Assembly (NCBI GenBank): GCA_958295665.1 | Contig: OY282558.1 | Location: 36,043,045-36,107,044, forward strand | From: Tipula vernalis | Lineage: Eukaryota > Arthropoda > Insecta > Diptera > Tipulidae | Direction of reading: 5' to 3' | DNA: 64,000 nucleotides | Part shown: positions 1-10,312 of the stretch, piece after piece | How positions within the stretch are numbered: position 1 is the first letter of the stretch | How the letters are laid out: every line of letters begins with the position of its first letter | Notes under the pieces: generated by a model | What the model was told of the DNA's origin: nothing | Database searches by the model: none | What the model saw: only the letters and a program-made list of their open reading frames with translations | Made by a program: the position numbers and the translations under genes

Positions 1-19
1 TGTACATAAAAACCAGTAA

Positions 20-480
20 GATTTTAGGAAATTATGAAGTATGGAAGTATGGATTAGTGTTTTGGCGTGGTAGTTACTAAGCTACAATTTACCCACTTAT
101 TGTGATACAAAACATATCATAAGAATTATTCTTAATGCTCCGCGTTTATCTGCTTCGTGGCCTTAATTTCAGTCTTTGGAGATTCTTCCTTTTAAACATT
201 TACTTGTGTACACAATTATGAAAGGGTTTTTCATTATTAATGTCAATCAATCAAATGACACTACTAGTTATAATTTGAGAAATGTACAGTTTATTCGTCT
301 TCAGAAGTTTACAACGACCAACATTTTCAAAATTCATTTTTAATTCTTGCTCCGAAGGTATTTAACAACCTTCCGGTTGAATTGAGAAATTGTCGGAAAC
401 TTGATAAATTTTCATCTGGATTAAAAATATTTTTGTTTAGTGACTCAAGTGTGAATGATTTGATGTATTTTCATGTGTAG
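20..480 (+). mobile_element. 3' end of a non-LTR retrotransposon (RT C-terminal region), decayed
   Basis: Forward-strand translation, with shifts and stops, gives the C-terminal part of a Jockey/CR1-like reverse transcriptase: a YGLVFWRGSY-type segment, then SASWP.FQSLEILPFKHL, then SYNLRN. The same series occurs at 41870-42308 (YGLVFWGGTYYS, ASWPLFQSLEIFPLRHL, YNLRNPH), so the two are copies of one family. The segment starts at or before the window edge; the catalytic palm is not present. No poly(A) or AATA tail is obvious after the last coding-like codons. Family assignment rests on similarity to the second copy; the clade name is less certain. Confidence 0.7.
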
Positions 481-541
481 TTTAACTTTAATGTATTATC
501 ACATTAATGTTTGCAATATAAGTTTGAATTTTCGATTTTAT

Positions 542-724
542 TCATTTACTAATCACTATTGGATTACACGGCTCGTCTGAACGCGGCTCAACCCAAAGGT
601 GCTTCCACTTCTGTTTTTTTATGGCATCATGTTCCCTAAGATCTAATGAATAAGATAAAAGTTTTTTGAAATCATCCACCGACCAGTTTTCATTTTCGCG
701 CCAAACTTCGAAAATTGGAACCAA
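542..724 (-). pseudogene. fragment of an unnamed element protein, inverted relative to 861-2294
   Basis: The minus strand reads open for 60 codons and contains LDLREHDAIKKQK and WVEPRSDEP, which recur almost unchanged on the plus strand at about 2046-2127. This is a second piece of the same protein family in opposite orientation, about 140 bp upstream of the larger copy. It carries extra residues before the shared block (a VWRENENWSVDDFKKLL stretch) that the plus-strand copy lacks, so the plus copy probably has an internal deletion. Either an inverted partial duplication or a second insertion would explain it. Confidence 0.6.
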
Positions 725-860
725 AAAAATGATTGTTTTGGTCTGAAAAAGTGAAATATCTTATGTTTTATGAAAAGTCTCAGGAAGAGAATGCAGTAGG
801 CAGGTTACAAGAAAAGCAGAAAACTTTTCTTCCTCGATCAGTTCATTTCAGTTTTCCATA

Positions 861-2294
861 ATGTCGAAAATTTTTAATCCTCCAAAAGTTGACCGCACAC
901 TTTCACACGAAGAGAACCGGAGTAAAATTTGTTTGTTGTGCTTAAAAAAGAATGATGTCATGTTCAAGATAGAAGCCTCGCTGCAATCGAATCTAGAAAA
1001 ATTACTGAAACATCGTGTGGACAATATCTTGTGTGAAGAAAGACTGCCGAATGTTCTTTGTGCCGGATGCAAACGGAACGTCTACCGACAACTTCCCAGT
1101 GCCGATCCAGGAATCATTAATTTCATCATTCAAATGTTTTATCGATCCCAAACGAGGAACACCTCATAAATGCACCAAAACTGCCCAAGTTGATAATGTA
1201 TGCAATTATATAAATACAATGGGGGAGAAAGTAATGGAACAAATGGCGTCAACATTAATCAGTAAAATTGCAATTCAACAACATGACATTGATGACAAAG
1301 TAAACAAAAAATATTCGACGGTCTCCCTTACTCAGGCATGTGGAGGAAACTCCAAGAAATTATTCATAAATCCCCACGAGAAAAATTAAGAGGAACCAGC
1401 TTCGAATATATCCACACCCGATTTCTTGAAAATCAAAACAAAATTTCATCTTAGTACAAAGACTACTGTTGATATAGCGACCGCTTTGAGAGTTGCTACC
1501 AAAAAGCGGGCGATTATTGAGCCAGGATCGAAAAAAAAGCCTGGAACAGAAGAATGGCGAGGTAAAAACTTTCTTTTGTGCTAAGACAATAGATTTTGTA
1601 ACCATCAAAGCTCGAATGAGCACACCAATCCAATGTCCTATAGTTTACTGCCATACTCTTGAAGATTTTTTTTCTCATATCGAGAAACAGCGGGATACTA
1701 GAAATCAGCACTTAAAATTTGGAATTCACGGTGGCGGTGGTTTTTTGAAGGTGTGCCTGTCTGTTCAAGATGATTCAACTGAAATTTGTCAGGAGAAAAC
1801 AGGAGGAAAAACGTCAAAAGTATGATGATGCCGTGTTTGCTAAAGCTTTTGCTGGCTCAGGCGTTAAGAAAATATTTATTCTTGCTATTGTGAATTCGGC
1901 TCAAGAGAATTATGAAAACGTGTCAGCAATATGGAAAATATTGAAAATTGAGGATTTTTCTGCCAATATTCTGACAGGGATTATGTCTCATTCATCGACG
2001 TACCCTTGTACATGGTGCCTTTGTGAAAGCACAAACTTAACTTTTTTGTTAGACCTTAGGGAACATGATGCCATAAAAAAACAGAAGTGCAAGCACTTTT
2101 GGGTTGAGCCGCGTTCAGACGAGCCGTGGATTGTGACTATCCAAAGATTGCATTTTTATGAAAGAGTTCCAATTTATTGTGTCAGTTTATTAACTTTTCC
2201 AGAACTACTTATGACGGTTGTAGCGTTTCAGCTGATTATGCCAGGACATCATTTAGATTTTCTGCCGCCGTATGAACATCTGCTGGTGTGGTAA
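861..2294 (+). pseudogene. unnamed mobile-element protein, GGGG-FLKV family, several frameshifts
   Basis: Four forward frames join in order. 861-1110 begins MSKIFNPPKVD and holds a zinc-binding-like start with CLLCLKK and LPNVLCAGCKRNVYR, four cysteines in two CxxC-type pairs. 1110-1389 continues in another frame and ends near TQACGGNSKKL. 1390-1790 contains IEPGSKKK and the block IHGGGGFLKVCLSVQDD. 1790-2294 contains GVKKIFILAIVNSAQENY and SHSSTYPCTWCLC. As recalled, proteins with this order of blocks (paired CxxC, GGGGFLKV, HSSTYPCxWC) recur as uncharacterised multi-copy proteins in insects and cnidarians, which would fit a transposon-encoded protein. I cannot name the superfamily and do not see a certain catalytic triad. 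At least three frameshifts make it non-functional; no terminal repeats were found. Confidence 0.6.
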
Positions 2295-2754
2295 GAGGAA
2301 TATTCAGTAGATAATTTTGTTCGACAATTTTTTCCTAGTTTTCTATATTGATTCCAATTATTTCGCACTGTTTCTATTACCGGTGAATGATCTGAAGACA
2401 GATCATGCAATTGGTGACTTTAGCATATGTACGTGGAATACCCTTTGTTACACAAAAGTCAGTTATACAAAAGTTAATCTTCTTTCAATCCATACAGCAG
2501 TACTTCAATGAGCTTGGTGTCATAAATAGAGTACCAGAGGTGTTTAAGGTATTAAAATTATATCAATGTTGTGATGGGTGAGGAATACTTATACTGCATG
2601 CATAATGTTCTTATTAGATCCATGGTTCTCTCCCTCATCGAAATGAAGCTTTGTATCATATTAGTTAACTTGTTTAAAATTTTAGCTTTAGGAGCGGTGC
2701 CCTAGGATATTTCCGTTTAAAATCCTTTGGTGCACACTAGCATTTACAGTTGCG
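2295..2754. other. no recognised feature
   Basis: AT-rich sequence after the element protein. Short open stretches translate to nothing I recognise. It may be the 3' part of the element upstream, but no repeat confirms this. Confidence 0.4.
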
Positions 2755-3180
2755 TTTTGGTTTCCATTTTGAGCGTTTACACAATTTCTGGTAGTGCTTC
2801 TATTCTAGCTGAAGAATAAAGATTAAGCATTCGTTGCTCTGCTTTGGATTGATTCTTCTTTTCAATTTTAGATGAATTGGACACCTCTCTAATTTGCTGT
2901 TTGATTTCCGTCACAGTTCCTGGATTTTCTCATTGGTGCTTCCTTTGCTTTCTTTATTGCAAATCGTTGAGTTTTGGAGTATAGTATACCAATATGATAC
3001 AAACATCGTTCAAAGTGCAATATGCTCTAGTGTGACCATATTCTTGGTACTTCACACACTGTACCGGTCCTAGTTCCGCGATGGTAATTGAATTTTGAGT
3101 CTCAATAACTATTGAGGTGGATTTAAGAACTGCTGATTCAAGTTTTCACACAAGTAATAACTAAAGTATTTTAAATGTTT
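2755..3180 (-). pseudogene. ORF1 (gag-like) zinc-knuckle fragment of a Jockey-type non-LTR element
   Basis: On the minus strand the translation contains IAELGPVQCVKYQEYGHTRAYC, quoted here in parts (GPVQCVKYQ, YGHTRAYC), followed by LNDVCII. This is the pattern of the C-terminal zinc knuckles of Jockey-like ORF1 (usual C-x2-C-x4-H-x4-C). The second cysteine has become tyrosine and the next knuckle has also lost a cysteine. A lysine/glutamine-rich tail with stops follows. No ORF2 is attached on this strand, so it is an isolated fragment. Confidence 0.6.
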
Positions 3181-5504
3181 ACTCGTTGATAGCAAAATTG
3201 CAACTGTTTGAGAATATGTCTATAAAAAGGTTTTTTTACCTTGCCAAACAAATCATGAACACCTGTATTTGCCTTTTGTATAGCAATAAATCCAATAAAA
3301 TCCAATTTTTTACTTGTGCGGCTTTAAAAACTTTTGCTAATAAATTTCTAGATAAGAGAAAAAAAAAATAAAAAAAGGAAAGAAAATTATCTTATTGAAT
3401 TTTTTTCTCCCAAACAACTTTAAAATAGAAAGTTTTTATGTAAGCCTTAAAAACTTAATTTGATTTAATACATTCATCCTTAGATTTTAAAAAGAAAATC
3501 TAACTTTTAAAATACAACAAAAAAAGTTCTTCGTAGATACAAGAAAATATCTTAATTTTTTACTTTATCCTTTAAGTAAGTAAAGTAGGAGTAAGATTAT
3601 CATCTTCTCTAGGATATAAGATACAGCTCGATATCAATCACAATGTCGAGTTGTGCGATGACTATTAACATTTTACACTACATTTTCAATTTTTATTTTT
3701 CCGGTACATAATATGGTCGCAGGGTTAAGCTGTAAGAGCATATATTTTCTATTTTTCATGTTCTATAATGTATATGTACGTACACAGTATGCATCCCCAT
3801 GAATAAAAAGTACAAAAAAAAAACAAAAAAATAATTTTAATCCTTTTTGTGCGCGAAAAATGTACAACAATAAAATATTATAATGGCTTTAAGTTTTATT
3901 GTGGTTGTCTTGTTTTACGTTTTTAACTTAACAATTAAATTTACTTTTATGAAAAATGTATAACTATTGTAAATTTAAAATAAAAATGCGGTACTTTTTG
4001 TTTTGAATTCTACTTGCAAATTTCCTTCAGATAATGCAGGCATAATTTTATGTAAATTCGTTTAGAAATAATAAAGAATAAATATGTATTGCACAAAATG
4101 TTTAGTGATCGTTGCCAAATAGTTCGAAAATAATGTATTTGTATTGTTTTGTTGAAAAACAATTTTTGCAAACACCCGCAGAATATGCATAATTCACTTT
4201 AATAATGGAAAACCTTCATGTTTTCGCATGACACATTATGCTAAAACGTAATTTGAGAAATACGGATTTATTGGAAATAGGGAAATTGAATTGTTATGCT
4301 ATTAATGAAAAAAAAAAAATTTCGATCGATACACATAATACCTGTATATTTTATACCAAAACAGCACACCAAATAATCCACAATTACAACAATAACCAAA
4401 ATAATCCATTTTAATAGTGCAAAAGCAATAGTTTTTTACGTTTGTATTCCATATAAAACATACAAATTAATTTACTTCATATAAAAAACAAATAAAACTA
4501 CTTGTTACTATTATTGTGGATAAGTACTCGTATCATTCTGTTTATAAATATTTAGTATTTTGTTTTAGTTGTTTGTTTTTATGGGTTTTGTTGGTTTGGA
4601 AAATCGGTTTCTATTGCTTTTTACGAACTTTATGACTCTCATGGCATACTAGATTTTAGTTTCTGTTTTAACTGTCTAATACTAGTAGTTAAGTATATAA
4701 ATTGTTGTTGAATAGTTTAAAAAATGCCATTCTTACTATTGATTTATTCTATAGATGGAACCAGTGACTTTATAATAAAAATGCTGTCATAAATCAACCA
4801 GCGTATTCATTTCCACTTCATTTTGTTCACAATCTGCACCTTGCAGGCCGTATCAAACCTAATCAGTATAATCGTTGAATTTAATAAAAGGTTATAAGTT
4901 GCACAATGACATTGTCCTGAAATGTGATAACTTAGACGTCAACATTTTTAACATAACTTTAATTTAAATAATTGACTTAACACGGTTGTTCATAATCTTG
5001 AACATTATATAGTATTCTAAATTTTAAAATCGATAAATCCTGCTGGCTATGTCTAGTTGGACTTTTCTCAAATGTATTTATAAGCTTAACATTTTATTAA
5101 TTTCGTTATTCGAAAAAATAGTGCCAAATGCACCCCAACTTCAGTTTATATGAAATATTTATTAAAGTTACCCTACTTACTTATTTCGCTACTAAAGCAG
5201 TATTAAAAACCTAGGAATCTGAGCACTAAGAAATGTTATCTCTTGAGGCCCTTCAAAAGTGAAATTAAAGCAATAAGAATTTTCAGTAAGACAGTAAAAA
5301 TCTCCAAACGAAGTGAAAGGTCTAAGAATATGTTTTAACTGTTTATTCATAATTTGCGGATGTGAAATTTTCCGAGAACATTAACTTTAGAATAATTTTG
5401 GCCTTGTCGTTTTAATTTGACTGTATCAGTCATTCAATTATGATATGAAAAACAGGTATATCCAAAACTTTTATCTGTTTATGGGACTTGTTTGTAATCA
5501 AGTT
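3181..5504. other. AT-rich non-coding DNA, nothing recognised
   Basis: Long A and T runs, several AATAAA-like words and no convincing coding segment on either strand. The 61-codon open stretch at 3186-3371 ends in a lysine run and shows no domain. Confidence 0.5.
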
Positions 5505-5622
5505 AAATTTAATTAAGCCCGAAAACTCTTTCAAAATTAGAAAAATGAAATTCGTACGAAAAATGTCATTTTACATGCGAATTTCGTTTTTCTCTAATTT
5601 TGGGCTTAATTAAATTAAATTT
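5505..5622. repeat. hairpin-forming inverted repeat, MITE-like
   Basis: Outer arms AATTAAGCCC (5511-5520) and GGGCTTAATT (5602-5611) enclose inner arms around CAAAATTAG...AAATTCG and CGAATTTCG...CTAATTTT, with a short loop near 5560-5572. The right inner arm (5575-5601) matches, as reverse complement over 27 bp, the left arm of a second hairpin at 45701-45727. Two hairpins of one sequence family in one window suggests a dispersed short palindromic element. Confidence 0.65.
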
Positions 5623-6445
5623 GGTAGAAACCATCATACCAAAAATTGTTTACTCGTTTTCACTATTCATAGTGCAGAATAAATCGGAACAAAAACTCAA
5701 ATGTCAAACATTTACACAAGAATCCTATATGCCGTAAGACACAATAATTTAATTTAAAATATTCAATGATTTTAATTAATTTATTCGATTTATAAAGTGT
5801 GTAAAATTATAAATATTTTTGAATTTGTAAATATTTTTCTATTAAATTTACGGTTAAATATCCAAACAAATAACATCAAGATACAATTTTTATTATTTTA
5901 CAAAGGTTTTATTGGTTTTTATGAAGTATCTGGTCGTGATCACTGAACTAATCGAAAACCGTCCTTTTGTTCCTAGAAGAGCTAAAAAATTGATTGAGCT
6001 GTTTAGAATATTTTTAAATAAAAAAGAAGAAACTGCCCACCGAATGTGGCAGAATCCAAAACCCACTACAAGTGATTTGATATTTAAGTATTTAATGCTT
6101 ACGTCCGCTACGTTTACAACAGCCTCCTAATAATTATAGGGTATGTAATTAAACTTATCAGGTTTTATTGGATGGTATAATGCTGTGGAACAGTCTTCCC
6201 TAGATATTAAAAGCTCATCCGTAATTTCAAACTTTCGCAACAAGGTTGTTGCATGAAGTTGCTTTGTTTATACGTATAAATATTTTTGAACTATTTGATT
6301 GAAAAAAATATTAATTGTATTCAGAATGAAAAATGTGTTCCAATTTAAGGTTAATTTTTAAATTTTTAATATAACACGTAAATTATTTGATAAGAATCTA
6401 AATTTTTATTTCAAATGATAGTACAAAGGTTCCGGTTTAGTAATG
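5623..6445. other. no recognised feature
   Basis: AT-rich. The plus-strand open stretch at 5912-6130 (72 codons) has no motif I can name and no supporting splice or promoter signals; it is left as non-coding. Confidence 0.4.
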
Positions 6446-6985
6446 AAAAATAATGCCTCGTAGGTGAACTCCTTCTGCTGTACAGCTGGCTACCATTCTT
6501 TTACCAAAATTTTCGATGACATTCTGGCATAACTGCGGCTCAATTTCTTAAGTACAATTAATAATATTCTCCTTTAGGCCATCAATTGTTTATGGATCGT
6601 TGGTAACAAACATTTAGGTTTTTTAGGAAAAAATCTAGGGGTCTTCGAGAAATTATTCGATTACAAAAGTATTCGCGCAAAACATTTGTTTCGGTTGCTG
6701 TACGATATGTGGCACCTTCCTGCTGAAACCACATATTCTGGGCATCCGTACCTTCCAATTCTTCAAACAAAAAATTCTTAATCATATTTCCATATCGTGG
6801 TCTATTTACGCGCAACTGCATCCCAAGCTTCGTTTTCAAAAAAATTCTGTCCGATTTCTCCACCAGCCCAAAAACCACACCAGACAATCACTTTCTGTCG
6901 ATGTATGGGTTTTTCGATAATTTTGTTTGTTTTAAATCCACCCAGTTCAAAATTTGCTTTGTCGCTAAAGATGACTATGTTAGAC
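6446..6985 (-). pseudogene. mariner-like transposase, C-terminal part
   Basis: Reading the minus strand from 6985 leftwards gives FSDKANFELGGF (first catalytic Asp region), HRQKVIVWCGFWAGG, MWFQQEGATYRTA (second catalytic region, with Gln-Glu where the family usually has Gln-Asp), RIISRR, PLDFFL and, after shifts, NFGKRMVASC and GVHLRGIIFHY at the C-terminus. This order is that of insect mariner-type DDE transposases with DNA cut-and-paste activity. Frameshifts near 6640 and 6560 and the Asp-to-Glu change make it inactive. The reading frame is broken at 6985 by the Harbinger element and resumes at 9784. Confidence 0.8.
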
Positions 6986-6988
6986 CAG

Positions 6989-7280
6989 GGCCCTATTGCA
7001 CCAACTACTTATCACTTACTACTTATCAACTTATCATAATTTTTGATAACTTTCTGTTGTACCAAATTGAAATTTGATAAGTATTTAATTGAGTTATAAT
7101 AAGTGATAAGCACTCACTTATCAAAATTAAGTTGCACCAATTTGCGAAATGATAAATGATAAGTAATATTTTGATAAGCGATAAGTTTGAGGTTTTTGAT
7201 AATTTTTTCGTAGTTCTGTTGCACCAAAAGTTTTAACTTATCAATAATCGACTACTTTAATGGTAACTTATCCAAAATAT
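6989..7280 (+). repeat. left terminal and subterminal repeats of the Harbinger element
   Basis: After the 14-bp terminal repeat the next ~270 bp hold about fourteen copies of TTATC or its complement GATAA, mostly as ACTTATCA/TGATAAGT, and four copies of TTGYACCAA. Such clusters are typical binding arrays for element-encoded proteins; that role is inferred. Confidence 0.65.
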
Positions 7281-7329
7281 CAATATGCCAATATGCACGG
7301 AATTAATAAATCAACTGAGTCTAGGATCA

Positions 7330-7690
7330 TTCATCGAGTAGCAAATACCATCATCGATAACATGATGGCGGTAACCGTGTGTTGGCCCGAAAATGTCCAG
7401 GATAGAAGTTTCTTGAGATGCGTAGATTCCCTCAGGTAGCTGGTTGCATCGATGGAACAATGATTAATATAGATGCACCTACTCAATGAAGAACACTTTG
7501 TGAACCGACATGGAAAACATTCACTGAATGCAATGATGGTGTGTGGACCGCCGCTTTTATGCAGTAAATTAAAATTGGCCAGGTAGTGTCCGTGATTCCA
7601 GAGTATTGCGAAATAAAAGGCTATATGCCGTTCCACGGTGCTGTGATTTTGGGTGACAGTGCTTACCCCTTAAAAATTGGCTTATCTCAC
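7330..7690 (+). pseudogene. PIF/Harbinger transposase fragment
   Basis: With small frameshifts, the plus strand translates to FPQVAGCIDGTMINIDAPT, then NRHGKHSLNAMMV, then WPGSVHDSRVLRNK-like residues and GDSAYPLK. These are the conserved blocks of the DDE_Tnp_4 nuclease: the first Asp in CIDGT, the HD before S and the second Asp in GDSAYP. The N-terminal part is missing or unreadable and the C-terminal part, including the catalytic Glu, is cut off near 7690 where a repeat unit begins. A frame change lies near 7490 and another near 7560. Only about 120 codons remain out of a usual 350-400. Confidence 0.75.
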
Positions 7691-7702
7691 CAATAGGAAG
7701 AA

Positions 7703-8103
7703 ATCAGAATTTGTTTTTCATTTTTGGAAATATTTTGTATTAAGTAGTTTTTTGTAAACCTTATACTTTTTAAGATATTTGCAAAACAAATTTTCTGGAC
7801 CAAGGGAGTGGCCACTTCCGGTTAGCCGATTTGGAGTAAAATTCACTGGGACCTCCCAATTTATCAAAAAAGTTTAAATCTGAAGTTTCAGTTCGATTGA
7901 TTAAACCATCTGGGCTGTAGAGAGGACACAGATAGACTAAAAGACTGACAGACTAACAGACTGACCGACTGACAGACAGACACCATTTCGAAACCCACTT
8001 TTTCGGACTCAGGGGACCTAAAAACAAATAAATTTCTAAAAATCTCAAGGTTCAAAATTTTCATGATTACTATACTTTATTTTACTAGAGTAAAAGAAAG
8101 TAA
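7703..8103 (+). repeat. ~390 bp direct repeat, left copy
   Basis: This segment, from TTTTTGGAAATATTTTG to ACTAGAGTAAAAGAAAG, recurs at 8965-9355 in the same orientation with few differences. It contains a GACAGACTGACAGACT microsatellite near 7935-7980 and the phrase TTCGGACTCAGGGGACC. It may be an LTR-like end or a unit of a non-autonomous element; no coding capacity is visible. Confidence 0.75.
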
Positions 8104-8855
8104 AAAACCCTAATACATACGAATCGTTCGTTTAATAAAAGTTCTGCAAAATTATTTTTTGGAAATCGCACTCAACTCCCAAGGGCCAATATCGGCCATT
8201 GCCAACAATGATGACAAAGGTTTAGCTAGCACATAGAATAGGTTCTCAATTACCTAGTTAGAAAATCTTAATCCATACGGATCGTTCGGTTAATAAAAGT
8301 TCTACGAAATTATTTTTTGGAAATCGCACTCAACAATGATGACAAAGGTTTCGCTAGCACATGGAATAGGTCCCTCAAATACCTAGTTAAAAAACCCTAA
8401 TCCATATGAATCGTTCGTTTAGTAAAAGTTCTGCAAAATTATTTTTTGGAAATCGCACTCAACTCCCAAGGGCCAATATCGGCTATTGCCAACAATGATG
8501 ACAAAGGTTTGGCTAGCACATGGAATAGGTCCCTTAATTACTTAGTTAGAAAATCCTAATCCATACGAATCGTTCGTTTAGTAAAAGTTCTGCAAAATTA
8601 TTTTTTGGAAATCGCACTCAACTTCCAAGGGCCAATATCGGCCATTGCCAACAATGACGACAAAGGTTTGGCTAGCACATGGAATAGGTTGCTCAATTAC
8701 CTAGTTAGAAAACCCTAATCCATACGAATCGTTCGTTTAATAAAAGTTCTACGAAATTATTTTTTGGAAATCGCACTCAATAATGATGATAAAGATTTCG
8801 CTAGCACATGGAATAGGTCTCTTAATTTCCTAGTTAAAATTGAGGGGTGGCCAAC
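8104..8855 (+). repeat. tandem array, five copies of a ~158/129 bp unit
   Basis: The marker ATCGTTCG occurs at 8123, 8281, 8410, 8569 and 8728, giving spacings of 158, 129, 159 and 159 bp, with a final short copy ending near 8845. Long units contain AGGGCCAATATCGGC; copies two and five lack a ~30 bp block around it. Shared words include TTTTTTGGAAATCGCACTC and GCTAGCACATGGAATAGG. No open frame runs through the array. It sits exactly between the two direct repeats, so array and repeats probably moved as one unit. Confidence 0.85.
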
Positions 8856-8964
8856 ACACGACTTTCTTTTACGAACAGAGAATTTTTAGAAATTTTATTT
8901 TTTTCCTAATTTTTTTTTTAATTTTTAAATTTTTAAATTTTTTTTTAATTTTTAATTTTTTATT

Positions 8965-9355
8965 TTTATTTGTTTTTTATTTTTGGAAACAATTTGTATT
9001 AAGTAGTTTTTTGTAAACCTTATTCTTTTTAAGATATTTGCAAAACAAATTTTCTGGACCAAGGGAGTGGCCACTTCCGGTTAGCCGATTTGGAGTAAAA
9101 TTCACTGGGATCTTCCAATTTATCAAAAAAGCTTAAATCTGAAGTTTTAGTTCGATTGATTAAACCGTATGGGCTGTAGAGAGGACACAGACAGACTGAC
9201 AGACTGACAGACTGACAGACAGACAGACAGACACCATTTCGAAACCCACTTTTTCGGACTCAGGGGACCTCAAAACAATTAAATCTCTAAAAATCTCAAG
9301 GTCCAAAATTTTCATGATTACTATACTTTATTTTACTAGAGTAAAAGAAAGTAAA
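8965..9355 (+). repeat. ~390 bp direct repeat, right copy
   Basis: Second copy of the 7703-8103 sequence, beginning TTTTTATTTTTGGAAAC and ending ACTAGAGTAAAAGAAAG. The GACAGACT microsatellite is longer and more regular here (9190-9232). A T-rich low-complexity stretch (8880-8965) precedes it. Confidence 0.75.
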
Positions 9356-9539
9356 AGTCTTACAATTTATTCTAAAAACTGAAATAAGAACTCTCAATTG
9401 AGAAATGTTTCGCTTCATGTATTGTTTACATGCAATATTGTTGTTGTTATTAAATTACATAGGTACAAAACCATTGTTTAACATATAAAATGTGCGGAAA
9501 TCACATTATTTTGCAAACACTATCACATTTAAAGTAATT

Positions 9540-9780
9540 TTGTATAGATCATTACAACTTATCATAAAAATTTGATAATTTGTCAATTGATAAGTTATAG
9601 ACATTCTGATGTGCAACGCTTATCACTTATCATTATCAAAATTTGATAAGTTTTCAAATTGATAAGTGAGTGAGATTTTGTTACTTTTGGTGGAACACTT
9701 ATCACTTTTCATTATAAAAAAAAACTAATTTATGATAAGTTGATAAGCAATAAGTGATAAGTATTCGGTGCAATAGGGCC
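9540..9780 (-). repeat. right terminal and subterminal repeats of the Harbinger element
   Basis: Mirror of the left end: about twelve TGATAAG/CTTATCA words followed by GGTGCAATAGGGCC. The words are not one aligned inverted repeat beyond the terminal ~55 bp; they are clustered short motifs. Confidence 0.65.
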
Positions 9781-9783
9781 CAG

Positions 9784-9830
9784 ATTTCAATTTTCTATTT
9801 CTGCTTTCTCGCATATTCTCTCTAGCAATG
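9784..9830 (-). pseudogene. mariner-like transposase, continuation upstream of the Harbinger insertion
   Basis: The minus strand continues the split mariner reading with REYARKQK and the residues leading into IWSNIVIFSD. Beyond about 9830 the mariner match ends and a plus-strand non-LTR ORF1 begins, so the mariner N-terminal half was lost or displaced. Confidence 0.65.
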
Positions 9831-10312
9831 AGAAAAGAATATAATGAATACAATACTCGTGTGAACAGGCAGAATGAGTTAGGTCGTTAACTGTTAAGAC
9901 TGGATGATGAAATTACAACTCTAAAAGCATCAAATACTGAATCGAATAAGTAACTTCAATTGTGTAATAATCGAATGGACATTTTGGAAAAATTTGTAAA
10001 CGTTTCAACAATTCAAATATTTGGTATGCCAAATGTGAAGAAGCCAATTACTGAGGAAACGGAAGCCAATTACTGTGGAATTGGTTAAGGACTCTATTTT
10101 ACAGCTTCTTAAAACCAAAAAAACAAAGTTGCAGATCTTCCAGGATGGAAAAACTTTTACTTGCTAATGCCAAAAATAAGCTTCTCCAAGCTAAAGGAAA
10201 TAATAACCAGTATAAGTATGTTTGAGCGAGTCATGGAAACAAGTACTGTCGAAAAGCTGATGATGATGTATTAGCCAAAATATCGTCTGAGTATGATTTG
10301 GATAAACTATAA
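9828..10312 (+). pseudogene. ORF1 remnant of a non-LTR retrotransposon
   Basis: The plus strand, with stops and shifts, reads NRQNELGR, LDDEITTLKASN, NNRMDILEKFVNVSTIQIFG, and near its end KYVWASHGNKYCRKADD and EYDLDKL before a stop. A heptad-like N-terminal part, a central FGMP block and a C-terminal VWASHG block are the layout of the RNA-binding ORF1 protein found upstream of endonuclease/RT ORF2. The next reading starts within about 10-20 bp, as expected for the ORF1/ORF2 junction. Confidence 0.6.

Larger units (their letters stand above)
6989..9780 (+). mobile_element. PIF/Harbinger DNA transposon inserted in the mariner gene
   Basis: The ends are inverted repeats: GGCCCTATTGCACC at 6989 and GGTGCAATAGGGCC ending at 9780. 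The 3-bp target duplication CAG lies at 6986-6988 and 9781-9783, the size expected for PIF/Harbinger. Removing the segment restores the mariner reading frame (EIWSNIVIFSDKANF across the junction), which proves insertion. A transposase piece of the matching superfamily lies at 7330-7690. Both ends carry about a dozen TTATCA/TGATAA words. The element is dead: the transposase is partial and a repeat unit occupies 7700-9355. Confidence 0.85.

Noticed and set aside
3186..3371. 61-codon open frame ending in a lysine run
   Set aside because: Low complexity and no recognisable domain.
5912..6130. 72-codon open frame with basic residues
   Set aside because: No motif, promoter or splice support, and AT-rich surroundings allow chance open frames.
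8104..8855. Regular repeats resembling a CRISPR array
   Set aside because: Units of 129-159 bp are repeated as a whole with no unique spacers, and the context is an insect-like genome; it is a tandem satellite.
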